Of a DNA stretch of 64,000 nt, positions 11,862 through 22,800 are shown in pieces. The notes below the pieces were generated by a model. It did no database searches. It saw nothing but the letters and a program-made list of their open reading frames with translations, and was not told where the DNA came from. The position numbers and the translations under genes are program-made. Positions within the stretch are counted from its first letter, which is position 1, and each line of letters starts with the position of its first letter. The stretch covers positions 3,286,001 through 3,350,000 of the forward strand of contig NC_079237.1 of the NCBI RefSeq assembly GCF_028502605.1, given 5' to 3'. This stretch comes from Trichoderma breve. Taxonomy: Eukaryota > Ascomycota > Sordariomycetes > Hypocreales > Hypocreaceae.

Positions 11862-12992
11862 ATGTCTATCATCGCACCATACGCCAAAGAGCACCGGGAT
11901 ACAAACGGCCCCGGAGATGCGCGCCCTACCGCCCTCAAGATCGTGCGTGACCAATCTTTGGACGGAAAGCTCGGCGGCAAGGTCATCCTCGTCACAGGGG
12001 GCACCTCTGGCATCGGATTCCAGACCGTGCGAGCGCTGCATGCAACAGGAGCGGACATTTACTTTACTGGCCGTGACACTAAAAAGGGTAAAGAGGCGGA
12101 AGCAGAGCTGCGGAGCGATGGCAAAGCGGGGAAGCTGGAGTATGTGGAAATGGGTTTGGATTCTCTCCGGAGTATACGGGCTTTTACCGCTGATTTCCTC
12201 AAGCGGACGGAGGGGAAGCTCAACATATTGATTTGCAATGCTGGTGAGTTGTGAACCCAATGGCACGTGGGAATTTCTCTCGACTAAACTTTAATCTTTT
12301 GTTTGTCTCGTATTGTTCTTATCTAACTGACCTTGTTTATGTAAGGTATTCGCGGATATCCCAAAGGAACGACTGAAGATGGGTTTGAGCTGCATTTTGG
12401 AACCAACCACTTGGGACATTTTGCCCTCTTTCAAGCTCTCAAGGATGCCTTAGTCGCATCAAGCACGCCATCTTTTCATTCTCGTGTCGTATGCCTGTCA
12501 GCGTCAGGCCACCGCCAATCAGGTATCCGGTTCGACGACATCAATTTCGACCGCGAAGAAGAGTATCAGCCTCTGCTCGGATACGCGCAATCCAAGACAG
12601 CCAACATATACATGGCTCTAGAAATTGAGAGACGCTATGGTGCCAGCGGAGTGCATGGTTTAGCAGTTCATCCAGGAGGTATCAGCGGCACGAGACTCAA
12701 CCGAATGACGCCAGAATCGCAACTCAACGCCCAAGTCGTCGATCCGTTGATCTCAAGAAGGATGAAGAATGCGGAACAAGGCGCTGCAACAACTGTGTGG
12801 GCGGCTATTTCTCACGATTTTGACGAGAAGGGAGGCTTTTTCCTGGAAGATTGCCAGCAGAGCGAACTGTGGAATGGCGATATGACGGTTTTGGCGCCTG
12901 GACATGCGGCGCACATTCACGATCAGGAGAGCGCTTCGAGGTTGTGGGATGTAAGCTTGGAGATGATTGGATTGGATAAGTCTAGCCAATGA
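11862..12992 (+). CDS. Short-chain dehydrogenase/reductase (WWOX/retinol-dehydrogenase-like)
   Basis: Two exons, 11862-12243 and 12346-12992, encode 342 residues. The intron has GTGAGT, a CTAACTGAC branch site and a TAAG acceptor, and joins ICNAG to IRGYPKG in frame. Motifs: TGGTSGIGF for NAD(P), CNAG, the Ser in VVCLSASG, and YAQSK as the YxxxK catalytic pair. The start MSIIAPYAKEH is chosen because the frame upstream offers only a GTG. No signal peptide. The protein is related to, but clearly not a recent copy of, the divergent neighbour at 10135-11289. Confidence 0.9.
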
Positions 12993-13287
12993 TGTATTTA
13001 CATGTAAGCTGGTTAAGATCTGAGGGCCTGGATCTAATCATCTAGCGAAGTAGGATATATAAGGAATATGTCATCAAGAATTGCGGTGCGGATGTGGACC
13101 TCATTCCGTGTTGCCCCAGTCTATTTCGGAGATAAACTTGCAGTCTCACTTGGAAGAACGTTACAACAACCTTTAGTTCATGCATGACATGTGGAGCAAC
13201 GGGATTACGGTTATACAGCCAGAAACGAAAGTATTTTGAGCTACCAGTTTGCTTTACTATCTATTCCCGATGACTACCGTCGTAGCT

Positions 13288-13787
13288 CTAGATAGTTCGG
13301 TTGGTAACCTCGCCAACGTAGTGAGGAGGGTACTCGCTGCTGAACAGCGGCAGACGCGCAAAGATCTCTTCACCATGAGCAGCAAATGCATCGGCAAATT
13401 GCTCAGCGTTGCTAAAGTACAAGTATGTAACAACACTGTATGGGGCATCGAGCCCCAAAGTGGTGATGGTGTATCCCTTCATGCCAAAGGGCTTCCAGAG
13501 AGAGTAGATCCATGGCATCTGCTGCTGGCTGTAGTAGTCCATGTTAAAGGTCGAGTCGTAGGTTGCGTTGTGAATCTGGGGGTAGACAACCATGGAGAAC
13601 CAGTCGCCGACATTGCCAATGGCACAAGAGGTGTCTTGGGCCTTGGCAGGCTGCGAGAAGACTGAAGCAGTGGCGCAAAGACTGGATGGTTCGTTTACTT
13701 GTTAGCTGTCATAAAGCTGATTTACAATTTCTGGATATATCTCTCTTTGGGTTTGACGTACAGAGAGGCTAAAGTCTGGAACCGCAT
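13288..13787 (-). CDS. Small secreted EthD-domain protein
   Basis: Exons 13787-13762 and 13681-13288 encode 139 residues. The 26-nt first exon supplies most of a signal peptide (MRFQTLASLLCATASVFS..), so the product is probably secreted, which is unusual because EthD proteins are normally intracellular. The body has the dimeric alpha-beta barrel look of the EthD family: VVYPQIHNATYDS, YSQQQMPWIYSLWKPFGMKGY and a C-terminal LPLFSSEYPPHYVGEV. EthD proteins accompany ring-oxidation and polyketide-modifying steps in other systems. The substrate is unknown here. The frame and splice borders (GTACGT, CCAG) are convincing. Confidence 0.75.
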
Positions 13788-14860
13788 TGTGGCTTTTTGG
13801 TTGAAGTATTGGTCAAAATTGAATACTCGATTTCTTTTTGCTTTAGAAATTCTGCAAGTTTCAATGGTATAATGAAAAGATGGTTGATTGCTCTGCTGGT
13901 AAATCCTGATATGATTTCATTTCTTAATTTACAGCGACATCAAGGGTCCTTTTATGTCCGTTTTTTCTTCTGTTTTGACCATTCTCATATTGGCATTCAC
14001 AATCGTGCGACATCCACGTAATCTGCGACTCATCTTGTCGATGATCATTCATCTTGGCTCTCTCTTAACCATCCAAATAGGAAGCTCTACAATTCATCTT
14101 GCAAATATCATGACGCCCCTCGGTAACATGCATCTCGAAATCCAGTGACGATACGGATTATCTTACAGCGCATACACTTCCAATGTTACATTCGCAAAGA
14201 TTGCTTCGAGAACAAGTCAGACTTGGATCCAATTCCTCCAATTGACCCCCAAACAGAGTTAAAGACGCTGTCGTGCATCGGCGTTAAACCGCCTCATCCA
14301 ACCACATCTCCTCCACACTCTGCCTTCCCCTTGGGCATCAACTCTATCTGACCACCTTCTCTACTTTTATCGCCGTACTTTATTTTAAATCTTCTTGTCA
14401 TGATCTCATCATTGGACGCCCTCTTCTAGGTTAGGAACTTTTAGTTTGTCTGCATTCCGCATTTGTGTCACTCGGACTTGCTGACTGGACAGGATCGGCT
14501 TTAAAGTCAAGCTTATCGCCTAGCTTCGCCCACCGACAGCTGCAGTCACCGAAAGCTACACCAAGTGGCGAAAAGGCCGTTTTATTTCAATCGGAGAAGT
14601 TGAGGGTTTGTATGTAGGCGATATTTGGAGCGACTTCAGCCGAATCGGATATGGAGAGACTATTGTGGCCGCGATGGAGTCAGTTCAATGTGTATATTAA
14701 GTGGCTGTTCGCTGTTCATTTGCTTAATTGTAATCAGACAACAATCACAACAATCACACAGCATCAACTCTACGACACCTGCCAATACAGTTTCATTACA
14801 ACTCAATCCTTGTCCAAGATCCTAAAATAGATTATAATTCCACACACACAAACACACACA
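13788..14860. other. Intergenic; 5' regions of two divergent genes
   Basis: About 1.07 kb of promoter and leader sequence. It has pyrimidine-rich tracts around 14290-14350 and a CA-rich run just before the ATG at 14861. No gene recognised. Confidence 0.5.
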
Positions 14861-15883
14861 ATGTCGGCCCCATCTGAACAGACCTTGATCGTCACCGGCG
14901 CCAATGGCTTCGTCGCTCTTCACATCATCAAGCAAGCCCTAGATCGCGGCTACAACGTCCGAGGAACCGTCCGATCAGTTAGCTCAGCAGGAAAAGTTCG
15001 CTCCATCTTTTCCGACTACGGTGACAAGTTCACAGTCGCCATTGTTCCCGAATTGAATAAGAAGGAGCTCTACGAGCCCGCCTTTGTTGGTACTCCTAAG
15101 CCTGTCACGGGTGTCATCAATGTTGCTGCTCCCTTCTCCCTGAAAGTCGACGATCCTGTTACTCAATTGCTGGATCCAGCTGTTGAGTGTGCTATTAGCA
15201 TGCTTGAAGCAACTCGTCAATACGGACCTGACGTCCGTCGCGTCATCAACACATCGTCCTTTGCCTGCATTCTCGATCTTAGCCAAGGCTACCGTCCTGG
15301 ATACACATACTCTGAGAAGGACTGGAACCCAATGACACATGCTGAGGCTGCCAAAGCCGACAATGCCACTGCCTATTGCGCTTCCAAAGCTCTCGCTGAG
15401 AAAGCCATGTGGAACTGGGTCGAAACTGAGAAGCCCTCGTTCTCATTGACATCCATCAACCCCCCTTGGATCTTTGGCCCTCACTTGAGCCCCATCACTG
15501 ATCTCCACCATCTCAATGAGTCCTCCGAGGCACTGTGGCGTCTTGTTGGCGCAAAGGAAGTCCCCCCAGTTGACTTCGCTGGCTTTGCTGATGTTCGCCT
15601 CGTTGCCACTGCCCATCTTAATGCTTTTGAGCGCCCTGAGGCTGCCGGCGAGCGCTTCATCTGTGGCCAGCACTTTGACTACCAGAGTGCAGTAGATACC
15701 CTCCGTGAAACCCTCCCAGAGCTGCAAAGCCGTCTGCCAGTGGGAACGCCCGGTGCGGGTAAGACGCAGGCCGTCTACCAGCTTGACGGAAGCAAGGCAG
15801 AGCGTCTTCTGGGAATCAAGTACATTCCCTTGGAGGCTACCATGAAGGATTCATTTGCACAGTTTTTGCAAGCTGAAGCATAA
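14861..15883 (+). CDS. NAD(P)-dependent epimerase/dihydroflavonol-reductase-like (Gre2-type) reductase
   Basis: Intronless, 340 residues, extended SDR family. TGANGFVA at residues 12-19 binds the cofactor, RGTVRS follows the second strand as in NADPH users, INTSSFACI carries the catalytic Ser, and YCASKALAEKA carries the Tyr-x-x-x-Lys pair. INPPWIFGP is the typical substrate-side motif of the dihydroflavonol/cinnamoyl-CoA/methylglyoxal reductase group. Likely a cytosolic carbonyl reductase acting on a small aldehyde or ketone; which one cannot be decided. Codon use is strongly C-ending, unlike the AT-rich flanks, which suggests good expression (inference). Confidence 0.9.
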   Translation: MSAPSEQTLIVTGANGFVALHIIKQALDRGYNVRGTVRSVSSAGKVRSIFSDYGDKFTVAIVPELNKKELYEPAFVGTPKPVTGVINVAAPFSLKVDDPVTQLLDPAVECAISMLEATRQYGPDVRRVINTSSFACILDLSQGYRPGYTYSEKDWNPMTHAEAAKADNATAYCASKALAEKAMWNWVETEKPSFSLTSINPPWIFGPHLSPITDLHHLNESSEALWRLVGAKEVPPVDFAGFADVRLVATAHLNAFERPEAAGERFICGQHFDYQSAVDTLRETLPELQSRLPVGTPGAGKTQAVYQLDGSKAERLLGIKYIPLEATMKDSFAQFLQAEA

Positions 15884-16105
15884 AGGATGGCTTGATCAAA
15901 CATAGATACATAGTTAGACAAAACAGCGCTGGGTTTGACGAAGGAATCGGCTCCTTCTTATATCGTTAATACAAAATATTGAATATGTTGATATTTACGT
16001 GTATCAATGGAGCAGAGTGATCTATCACCTACTAATCTATCCGAGGGAGATGTATATACTCTAATACAAAACATTACAAGTGTGATGAATCCTCGAAATT
16101 ACCCT

Positions 16106-17467
16106 CTAATGCAGCAAAATATCGTATCCATCACTGGTGATGCGTACCTCTTCCATGCCGAACCCATACTTTCGTCGTATGAGTTCAAAGATGATCAGCC
16201 CGGCACTTGTGCTCGGGACCTGCCGAATGGTATTCCACCAGAATCCTCGATACAGCCACTTGCCCAGCTTCAGGCCTTCTGCTGATGCCTCAGCTTTGCA
16301 CACTGCCAACGTCTCTTGGTATGCATGGTAGTACGCGCGAAGCATCCTGAACCGTCGTTGAGGCTTGTCGGGGTTGGCAGCCCGAGATGCACGTAGACGG
16401 GCAGCTTTGTCGTCTAAGTCTTCTAGATGATCCCAGTGCTTGACTTGGAAATGAGTGAGAGGATGGAGAAGCAGCTGCTGGGCGAAGGAGGCACTGATGC
16501 CCGCACCAAGCAGAAACATGGGCTCTATTGCGTAATGTGGTCGAATGAGCTGAAGACCACCCTCTTCTTTGGGTCGATCGGTGGGACGCTTGGTCGTGAG
16601 AAGATCTACGATATCTTCTTCCAGGCCCCCGTAGTACCATGCTACAAAGCGGTAGTATGATTGTGCCTTGATATACTCGAATGTGCTGAAAAAGATTGCG
16701 CATCCCACGCTGTCTTTCAAAAATGAAACCCCCCATCCCGCAAATATGCCTCGCAGCCCGATCTCTCTGAGTTTTTCGGCACTAAACGTCCACATGCTTC
16801 GTGGCCGGCCGCTGCCGTCGTTGGGCATCATATCACGGTGATCATACCGCGCCTGCAGTGCGTCCAACGGTGCAGCAAGAACACTCTGCAGTCCACCTGC
16901 GAGAAATCCAGCCATGAATGTAGCCTGGGGAGGCGGTGGAGGATAAACTCTCTTGGTGGCCTTGGAGCTCTCTTCATGTAGACGGCCGAGGATCTGCAGA
17001 TATCCCGTATACAGCACTGCGTTGACGCCAATGTTGGCAATCAAGGGCGGCATGATTTGGTGCGGTACGATGCCCCAGCCCTCGTGTCGGATCGCCGACG
17101 TCAAAACACCTGGGGTTGTGCTTCGCATCCATAGCCATGTCTGTCGAAGAGCCGCAACCAGCCTCGACGGCGACGCATCTTCCGCAACAGCCTGCATCAG
17201 CTTCTTCGTCTGCCGCTGATGAATCGTCCGAGCATACGCTAGATAGTCGACTCGGGTGCGGAAGAAGGACTTGGCAGGGGCACGGAAGTAAAACGCAACG
17301 ACCTGCGCACTGAGAGCCCGCACTCCGGCCGCCGAAGCTGCTGTTGCGGCATTGTTTCGAGGATGGCGATCGGGCAGCTCAACTCCAGGCGGGAGAACAG
17401 GGAGGACGCCGGTGGTTGAGTCGGGGAGAGGGGCCAGGATGGGAGCTTCAGAGCGGCCGGAGATCAT
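16106..17467 (-). CDS. Mitochondrial carrier family-like membrane protein
   Basis: Intronless, 453 residues, longer than the usual 300. Repeated carrier-type segments are visible: AGFLAGGLQSVLAAPLDALQARYD has the P-x-D hinge and following basic residues, and GIFAGWGVSFLKDSVGCAIFFSTFEYIK closes that repeat; another run is LLGAGISASFAQQLLLHPLTHFQVKHWD, and the end has LYRGFWWNTIRQVPSTSAGLIIFELIRRKYGF. The N-terminal 150 residues are degenerate. Probably in the mitochondrial inner membrane; the transported solute cannot be inferred. The gene ends convergently about 220 bp from the reductase gene. Confidence 0.8.
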   Translation of the reverse strand: MISGRSEAPILAPLPDSTTGVLPVLPPGVELPDRHPRNNAATAASAAGVRALSAQVVAFYFRAPAKSFFRTRVDYLAYARTIHQRQTKKLMQAVAEDASPSRLVAALRQTWLWMRSTTPGVLTSAIRHEGWGIVPHQIMPPLIANIGVNAVLYTGYLQILGRLHEESSKATKRVYPPPPPQATFMAGFLAGGLQSVLAAPLDALQARYDHRDMMPNDGSGRPRSMWTFSAEKLREIGLRGIFAGWGVSFLKDSVGCAIFFSTFEYIKAQSYYRFVAWYYGGLEEDIVDLLTTKRPTDRPKEEGGLQLIRPHYAIEPMFLLGAGISASFAQQLLLHPLTHFQVKHWDHLEDLDDKAARLRASRAANPDKPQRRFRMLRAYYHAYQETLAVCKAEASAEGLKLGKWLYRGFWWNTIRQVPSTSAGLIIFELIRRKYGFGMEEVRITSDGYDILLH

Positions 17468-17760
17468 GGCTCTTGCGGCTCGTTCGGCTCATCGTGGGAG
17501 AGTTTCGGTCAGGTTTAAGAGATATGCAGCGAGGGCATGAGTGAGCTTGTAAGAGAGAAGCCGGAGTTGGGCTTGGGGGATCGGAAAGTCTGCAGGCTAT
17601 CGTCGGATTTAGCTGACTAAGCTTCACAGTTATCATATAAATCTCGAGACAAAGAGCACACAGTCTCTCTCACTACAGCTATCATAGGTTTGTTTTCGAG
17701 AAGAAATTCTGATGATTAAATTATTATGCGATTCTTATCCATTATTGTTTCCCCCTGAGA

Positions 17761-19158
17761 TCACTCAATCACTGTCTGAGACCGGATAACATCTTCCTCT
17801 AACTTTGTCCACCGGCTCTCATACACTCGGCCATTCTTCAGCACTGCAAGAATATTCTTCTCTGGCTCATCTAAAATCGTTATGTCGTCCAGTGGATTGG
17901 CATTCAGTACCAAGATATCTGCGGCAAACCCATCTTTAATCTGGCCCAAGAAATTCTCCTGCTTCAACATCCTCGCAGCATTAACAGTGGCCCCCTGGAG
18001 AATCTTTGTGGCACTCAACGCCTGTGCCCGGATCCCGAATTCCTTGCTCTGCTCCACCCACAGAGGCCCTAACAGATCGGATCCATGGCAAATGGTAACT
18101 CCGGCTTCGTCTGCTAGGCGTAGAGATTGAAGACCTTGCTCCAGAACTTGAAGGTTCTTTTCGCGGTTTGCTGGTGGCAGAAACCCAGCGTATTTATCGG
18201 AGCCCATAGCATGGTAGGTGACAAGCGTAGGAGTAAACCACACATTGTTTTTCGCCATGTACTCGGCCGTTTCTTTGTCAATGAGATTGCCATGCTCGAT
18301 TCCTTTAACGCCATTGTCCACAGCATGCCTGATTGATCGAGGTGTATAGGCTTGGGCAGTCACGTATGTGTTGTACGTCTCTGCGACCTCGGTGATTGCC
18401 CTAATCTCAGCAGCTGTAAATTGGATATGCTCCAGTTTATCATTCGGTGAAGCGACACCTCCACTGGTCATAATCTTGATAAAATCCGCTCCCTGGCGGA
18501 TCTGTTCTCGAGTAGCTAGTATAGCAGCAGGCACGCCATCAACAACAGTGGAAAGGCAATTCGTGGTGCCACAACACGCTTCGTGGGCAGATCTGGAGTC
18601 TCCGTGTCCCCCAGTCTGAGAGAGGGCCTTGTTGGCAATAAAAAGCCGTGGCCCAGGAAATACATCGTCTGCTATTGCCTCCTTCAGGGCCAGCGTTGCA
18701 CCGCCAGTATCTCTCAATGAAGTGAAGCCTCGGTACAGCACCTGCGCCGCCATATAAGGCTGACGGAAGTGAGACACGGCCATGTCGGGATGAACTATAC
18801 TCGCTGTAAGACCTTCTTCTCCTGGCACAGAGGATATATGGGCGTGACAGTCGATCAGTCCGGGACAAAGATATTTGCCCTCCAAATTCACAACAATAGC
18901 GTTGCTAGGATACCATACAGAGTGTTCAGCAGATTTATCGTCAATTATTTTGATTAGACCTCCTGATAGTTTGACAACGCTATTGGGGATGATTTTCCCG
19001 TTTGCTGTATCAACGACATTTGCGTTTCTGAAGATATATGTCTTTTGGGGAGGGAGTTTCCATGGCTTGATGAGATCCGGCTCCGGTCCTGCCCCCAAGA
19101 CGCCAGAGCCAGGAGCAATTGGCTTCTCACTAATGACAGGAATCCTGCGTTGCGTCAT
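17761..19158 (-). CDS. Metal-dependent amidohydrolase (imidazolonepropionase/prolidase-like)
   Basis: Intronless, 465 residues, amidohydrolase superfamily. The beta-sandwich part precedes the barrel. Metal ligands are all in place: LIDCHAHIS (HxH), a Lys in FIKIMTSGG, His in VTAQAYTPRS to IEHGNLID, and the final Asp in ICHGSDLLGP. The barrel is followed by ILQGATVNAARML and the returning sandwich strand ADILVLNANPLDD. Such enzymes hydrolyse amide or ester bonds, including dipeptides and mycotoxin-type lactones. The substrate is not known here. No signal peptide, so probably intracellular. Confidence 0.9.
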   Translation of the reverse strand: MTQRRIPVISEKPIAPGSGVLGAGPEPDLIKPWKLPPQKTYIFRNANVVDTANGKIIPNSVVKLSGGLIKIIDDKSAEHSVWYPSNAIVVNLEGKYLCPGLIDCHAHISSVPGEEGLTASIVHPDMAVSHFRQPYMAAQVLYRGFTSLRDTGGATLALKEAIADDVFPGPRLFIANKALSQTGGHGDSRSAHEACCGTTNCLSTVVDGVPAAILATREQIRQGADFIKIMTSGGVASPNDKLEHIQFTAAEIRAITEVAETYNTYVTAQAYTPRSIRHAVDNGVKGIEHGNLIDKETAEYMAKNNVWFTPTLVTYHAMGSDKYAGFLPPANREKNLQVLEQGLQSLRLADEAGVTICHGSDLLGPLWVEQSKEFGIRAQALSATKILQGATVNAARMLKQENFLGQIKDGFAADILVLNANPLDDITILDEPEKNILAVLKNGRVYESRWTKLEEDVIRSQTVIE

Positions 19159-19667
19159 TTTGACATGAGAGTCTCGTTATTGAAGTGATTGGGAATGGAT
19201 AAAAAGTAATGTAGATATTGCCCAGTATGTGTGGTGCTGGGGACGGCAAAGCACATGAAGTGAGGGGCAACCTGATTCGCAGGGGTTTGACAAACGCGGG
19301 GAGCATCCCGAAATCTTGCAACATTGAAGAAAGGCAATTCTACATGCATTTAAGTGAGTTGTCACACGTAGCCAGCATTGCTGCGATTTCTGTATAAATT
19401 GCCATGACAACACTCAGGACAGACACATTGTAGTTGCATTATTGAGGCTTCTAATAAGATGCTGGAATGTGCATGGAAAGAAATCTCATATTCACTCATC
19501 TATCAAAAAAGGATCAAGCGATTCGTTGTAGAAAACATTCCCGAATACTTCCAAAAAAAGGAAAAGCTTTTCTTTAGATGCTCAATCTTCTTTTTGTAAG
19601 GACTCTTCCTATCCAATTTGAAACGTTATTGAAGCATTTCAGCGAGCAAAACAGCAAAAAAAAAACA
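19159..19667. other. Intergenic; amidohydrolase upstream region and tRNA 3' flank
   Basis: No gene recognised. An A-run at about 19656-19665 lies directly after the tRNA on its own strand (T-run) and serves as the Pol III stop. Confidence 0.5.
19656..19665 (-). terminator. Pol III terminator of tRNA-Thr
   Basis: A run of about nine or ten T residues on the minus strand begins three bases after the tRNA 3' end, as expected for RNA polymerase III. Confidence 0.75.
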
Positions 19668-19739
19668 TGCCCCCACTCAGATTTGAACTAAGGACCTTTG
19701 CATTACGAGTGCAACGCTCTACCCCTGAGCTATAAGGGC
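19668..19739 (-). tRNA. tRNA-Thr(CGU)
   Basis: A 72-nt cloverleaf with no intron. The acceptor stem pairs GCCCTTA with TGGGGGC (two G-T pairs), the D arm is GCTC/GAGC with the AGGGGTA loop, the anticodon stem is TTGCA/TGCAA around loop CTCGTAA, giving anticodon CGT for the codon ACG, and the T arm is CTTAG/CTGAG around TTCAAAT. T33, A37, T54-T55-C56 and A58 are all present. The 3' CCA is not encoded, as usual in eukaryotes. Confidence 0.92.
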
Positions 19740-20309
19740 TGTTTGCTTATCGATAAGAGGCGTAATTTTTGACTTATATAGGAATACGTCTTGATGCCAA
19801 AGATGTGAAGGCGTCCCTCTTTACTATCAACAAGAGTTTGCTATCAGATGGATAAGATATTTCAGTCTCTTCTTGCTTTAAATTAATTGATTGGCGAGAA
19901 TTGTAAAGTCAATTGTCTCCCGAGAACTAAAGAAAACAAGACAAGACATCTCTAAAAACTCGGTATAAGACAGCATCTAATATGGATGTTGATGGCTACA
20001 CAAACTCCTATATTCAACCCAATCCCAACAAGATATTCTCTTCAATTATTACATCAATCGCCAGTAATCTCGATGTCAAGTCAGTAGCTTGTTTGTGATG
20101 GTCATGATAGTTCACTTGGCGCTTATAAGGGTATTAAAGTGTAAATAAGGAGGCGAGGGGGAAAACAAAAGGAGCCGTATATATGAGATCGTATGATATG
20201 CAAAGTAAGTGTAAGAAAAGAAACAGCGTAAATTGCATTTCAGAACCTATATAACTAGCATTTATTACATGTCACCTCACTAGTCTCGTACTTTTGTCTA
20301 TTTACTCAG
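19740..20309. other. Intergenic; nothing recognised
   Basis: AT-rich spacer between the tRNA and the F-box gene. No open frame with family features. Confidence 0.5.
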
Positions 20310-21379
20310 CTACATATGTGATCGGACCTGTCTGCCAATATCATCCTCCAACCATAATGCCCGAATACTACCATGAGCATAATCCACTTTCATCCCTCGG
20401 TCGATCCAGTCATCATAAATGCCAGTACTAACATATACTCCCCAGTGAATAGCTGACTGTGGTCTTTCTGTGCCAAGATCATGCCAAGACTGGATTGTCG
20501 CTTCTTTATTTCCTTCGGAAACTATTATGCCACAATCTGTAGGACAACGTGGGCAGGAAATGAATACCCACTGGCCAGGTATCTCTATTGCAAGATCAAT
20601 TCCATCCTCAAGATCGGTGATTACTCGAGGAGGGGTGGTCCAGCTCCGTGTCTGGATTGTAGCACTGACTTTTCTCTTCTCTGCTCGACTGTAATTAAGT
20701 CCACCTCGCAGACACAAGTGTGGGCAAATTGTTATATTTCTTTCTCGGAAAAGTGTCCAACGAGTTATTGTCTGCGACCACATCTTATTATATTTGTCTT
20801 CATGGCCGCCAGCTTTCCATTCTTGACGAAGAAGAAACCGTTCATTGATAATCCTAGCATCTGCCGTGTAATTTGTAGGGCCCGTGAATTTCGATATCGA
20901 TCGGAACGGCCTCATCATCATTTTCAGATGTTTTTCTTCCATATTGCCCAGCCGTGATAGCTTTAGGGCAAATTGAACATGAAGATAATCGATGAAACAG
21001 CCATCCAGATATAGTGGGCTGGGCAGTTTGAAACCGCAGGGGGACAGTATTCTCCTATAGTCTTCAGAGTATTGTCATTGGCAAGGTGTAGCTTGCAACA
21101 TTTCTGACAGGCCCAGTGATTTGTGGATTGGTGTGCAATTCCTTCCCAAAATGCAAACCTATCCTCTCGGGAAAGCTTAGACGCTTCTTGCTTCCAGTCA
21201 CGGAACATGATTCGCCGTAATGCTGTACATGTCTGTGAAAGAAAGAGTTTATCGGACAAGCCTAGATTGTCGGCGATGAGATAGATGATCTCTAGTGGAA
21301 CCTGGAGCATGGCGGCATGACTGTTGACTTCAAGAGAGAGGTTTTCCATAATGGGCACAGAAGTAGCAGGGTCTTGCAT
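20310..21379 (-). CDS. F-box protein with an apparent frame break
   Basis: The first part (21379 to about 21060) encodes an F-box: LQVPLEIIYLIADNL, LSDKLFLSQTCTALRR, then the HWACQKCCKLH motif common after fungal F-boxes. The second part (about 21060 to 20310) is in another frame and continues the same family (FIDYLHVQFALKLSRLGN, then FISCPRCPTDCG and a C-terminal WLEDD region). F-box proteins bring substrates to SCF ubiquitin ligases. The switch of frame lies near 21045-21065. One possible 47-nt intron (donor GTCAGA, acceptor GAAG) would join the frames, but it would delete the conserved Cys/His motif and has no pyrimidine tract. So either a one-base insertion or two-base loss broke the gene, or there is a sequence error. 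I give outer limits only. Confidence 0.6.
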
Positions 21380-22176
21380 CTTGAATTTGTCAAGTAGGCG
21401 GCTTGGAAATCAAAGACACTTCATAAAATGTTTGAAATCGGAGTTTAATGTTTGGAAAGAGAGTGATTGTTGGATTAGTGATTATTGAAGAAGATGTTAA
21501 GACTGAAACTTTGGCAATGAATGTTGAGAGGGACTACAGAAGAAATTCCAGAGAAGAGATTCAGACCGGGGACCAGCAGCCTTTATAACTTCTGGGAAAA
21601 CAATACTAAATCATTACGCCTAATATCGTTGCCGGGTGACGGTTGCGTTTATGTTTATAGTTCTAAGGGGCTTCTATGTTGGTTTGGTGGGAATCGCCGT
21701 GGCGGAACAGTATCAAGCCGTTGCTGTGTAAAGTTCAATATAAGTAAATAGTAAGAGTGCGGACGCAAATCATAATTCAAACCAAATGTCTGAATTAGTC
21801 TAAAGTAAATTCTGGTACTGGTACTCCTGTCCCCCCTTGATAGCAGTACATGGGGTGGGCTCACTTAAATCGCGCTGGGAACATGATCGAAATCCATCGC
21901 AGATTCGATGTCGCCGGAGCCCATACATCACACTGGAGCGTTCTCATGGAATACCATTCCGGAGATAACGGGGATGGAAACATGAATGAGAGATTGGCGC
22001 CCACAAATTAGCCATTCACAGAAGTGTAGAAATGCAGGGTGAAGGAGCGGTTATTAGTTTGGCCATTGGGCTATGACTCACCGTTTTAACATAAACTCCA
22101 TAGAGTCCCAAGACTTCGTCCTTACACCAGCCACTCGATTTGAGTTGCGATAACAAATTCCTACATAAAAACCATC
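21380..22176. other. Intergenic, divergent; nothing recognised
   Basis: Promoter space of the F-box gene and of the kinase-like gene. No convincing gene. Confidence 0.5.
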
Positions 22177-22800
22177 ATGTACGACGAAACCATAATCTTA
22201 ATCGGCCCAGAAGGTTCTGGCAAGTCTACCATTGGCAAAATCCTGGCCAAAACTCTGTCGAAAGAATTGTATACACTTGACCGACACCGCGATGAACTCT
22301 ACGCACCTTATGGCTACGACAAAGACCTAGCGGCGAAAATATATGAAGAAAAGGGTCTCTGGGCATTTTACCAGCACTGGAAAACGTTTGAATACAAGAC
22401 CGTCGTGCACATTCTGCAGAATGCAAGACAAGAGGGCGATCAGTTTTACGGCAAGATTCTCGATTTCGGAGCCGGACATTCAGTCTTTGAGAATCCGCAA
22501 GAGCTAGAGAATATTGAGGCGTTGATTAGGCCTTACGAAAATGTCATCTTGATAATGCCGTGTGAGGACGTCGATGAGGTGTTGAAGATTACAGAAGCGC
22601 GGAGGGGCCATGAGCTGGGCCTCAATAAGCATTTTATGGAGCATCCAAGCAATAAGAGGCTTGCAAAGCATACTATCTATACAAAAGACACCACGGCTGA
22701 GGAATGTGCTGAAAGAGCGCTTCAGCTTATTAGAAGAGAAGGTGCAGCAAGTTCGTCGACTCCTACAACTACAGATGCTAGGCCCGGAAACATTGCTTAG
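22177..22800 (+). CDS. P-loop kinase-like protein (shikimate/gluconate kinase fold)
   Basis: Intronless, 207 residues. A Walker A motif GPEGSGKST sits at residues 10-18, followed by ILAKTLSKELYTLDRHRDELYAPYGYD as in the lid of shikimate-kinase-type enzymes. A Walker B-like strand is VILIMPCEDVDEVLKI, and a short LID-like segment has RRGHELGLNKHFMEHPSN. The C-terminus is a Ser/Thr-rich tail without structure. It probably phosphorylates a small molecule or binds nucleotide. No true shikimate-kinase signature is present, so I do not name a substrate. Confidence 0.75.
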   Translation: MYDETIILIGPEGSGKSTIGKILAKTLSKELYTLDRHRDELYAPYGYDKDLAAKIYEEKGLWAFYQHWKTFEYKTVVHILQNARQEGDQFYGKILDFGAGHSVFENPQELENIEALIRPYENVILIMPCEDVDEVLKITEARRGHELGLNKHFMEHPSNKRLAKHTIYTKDTTAEECAERALQLIRREGAASSSTPTTTDARPGNIA

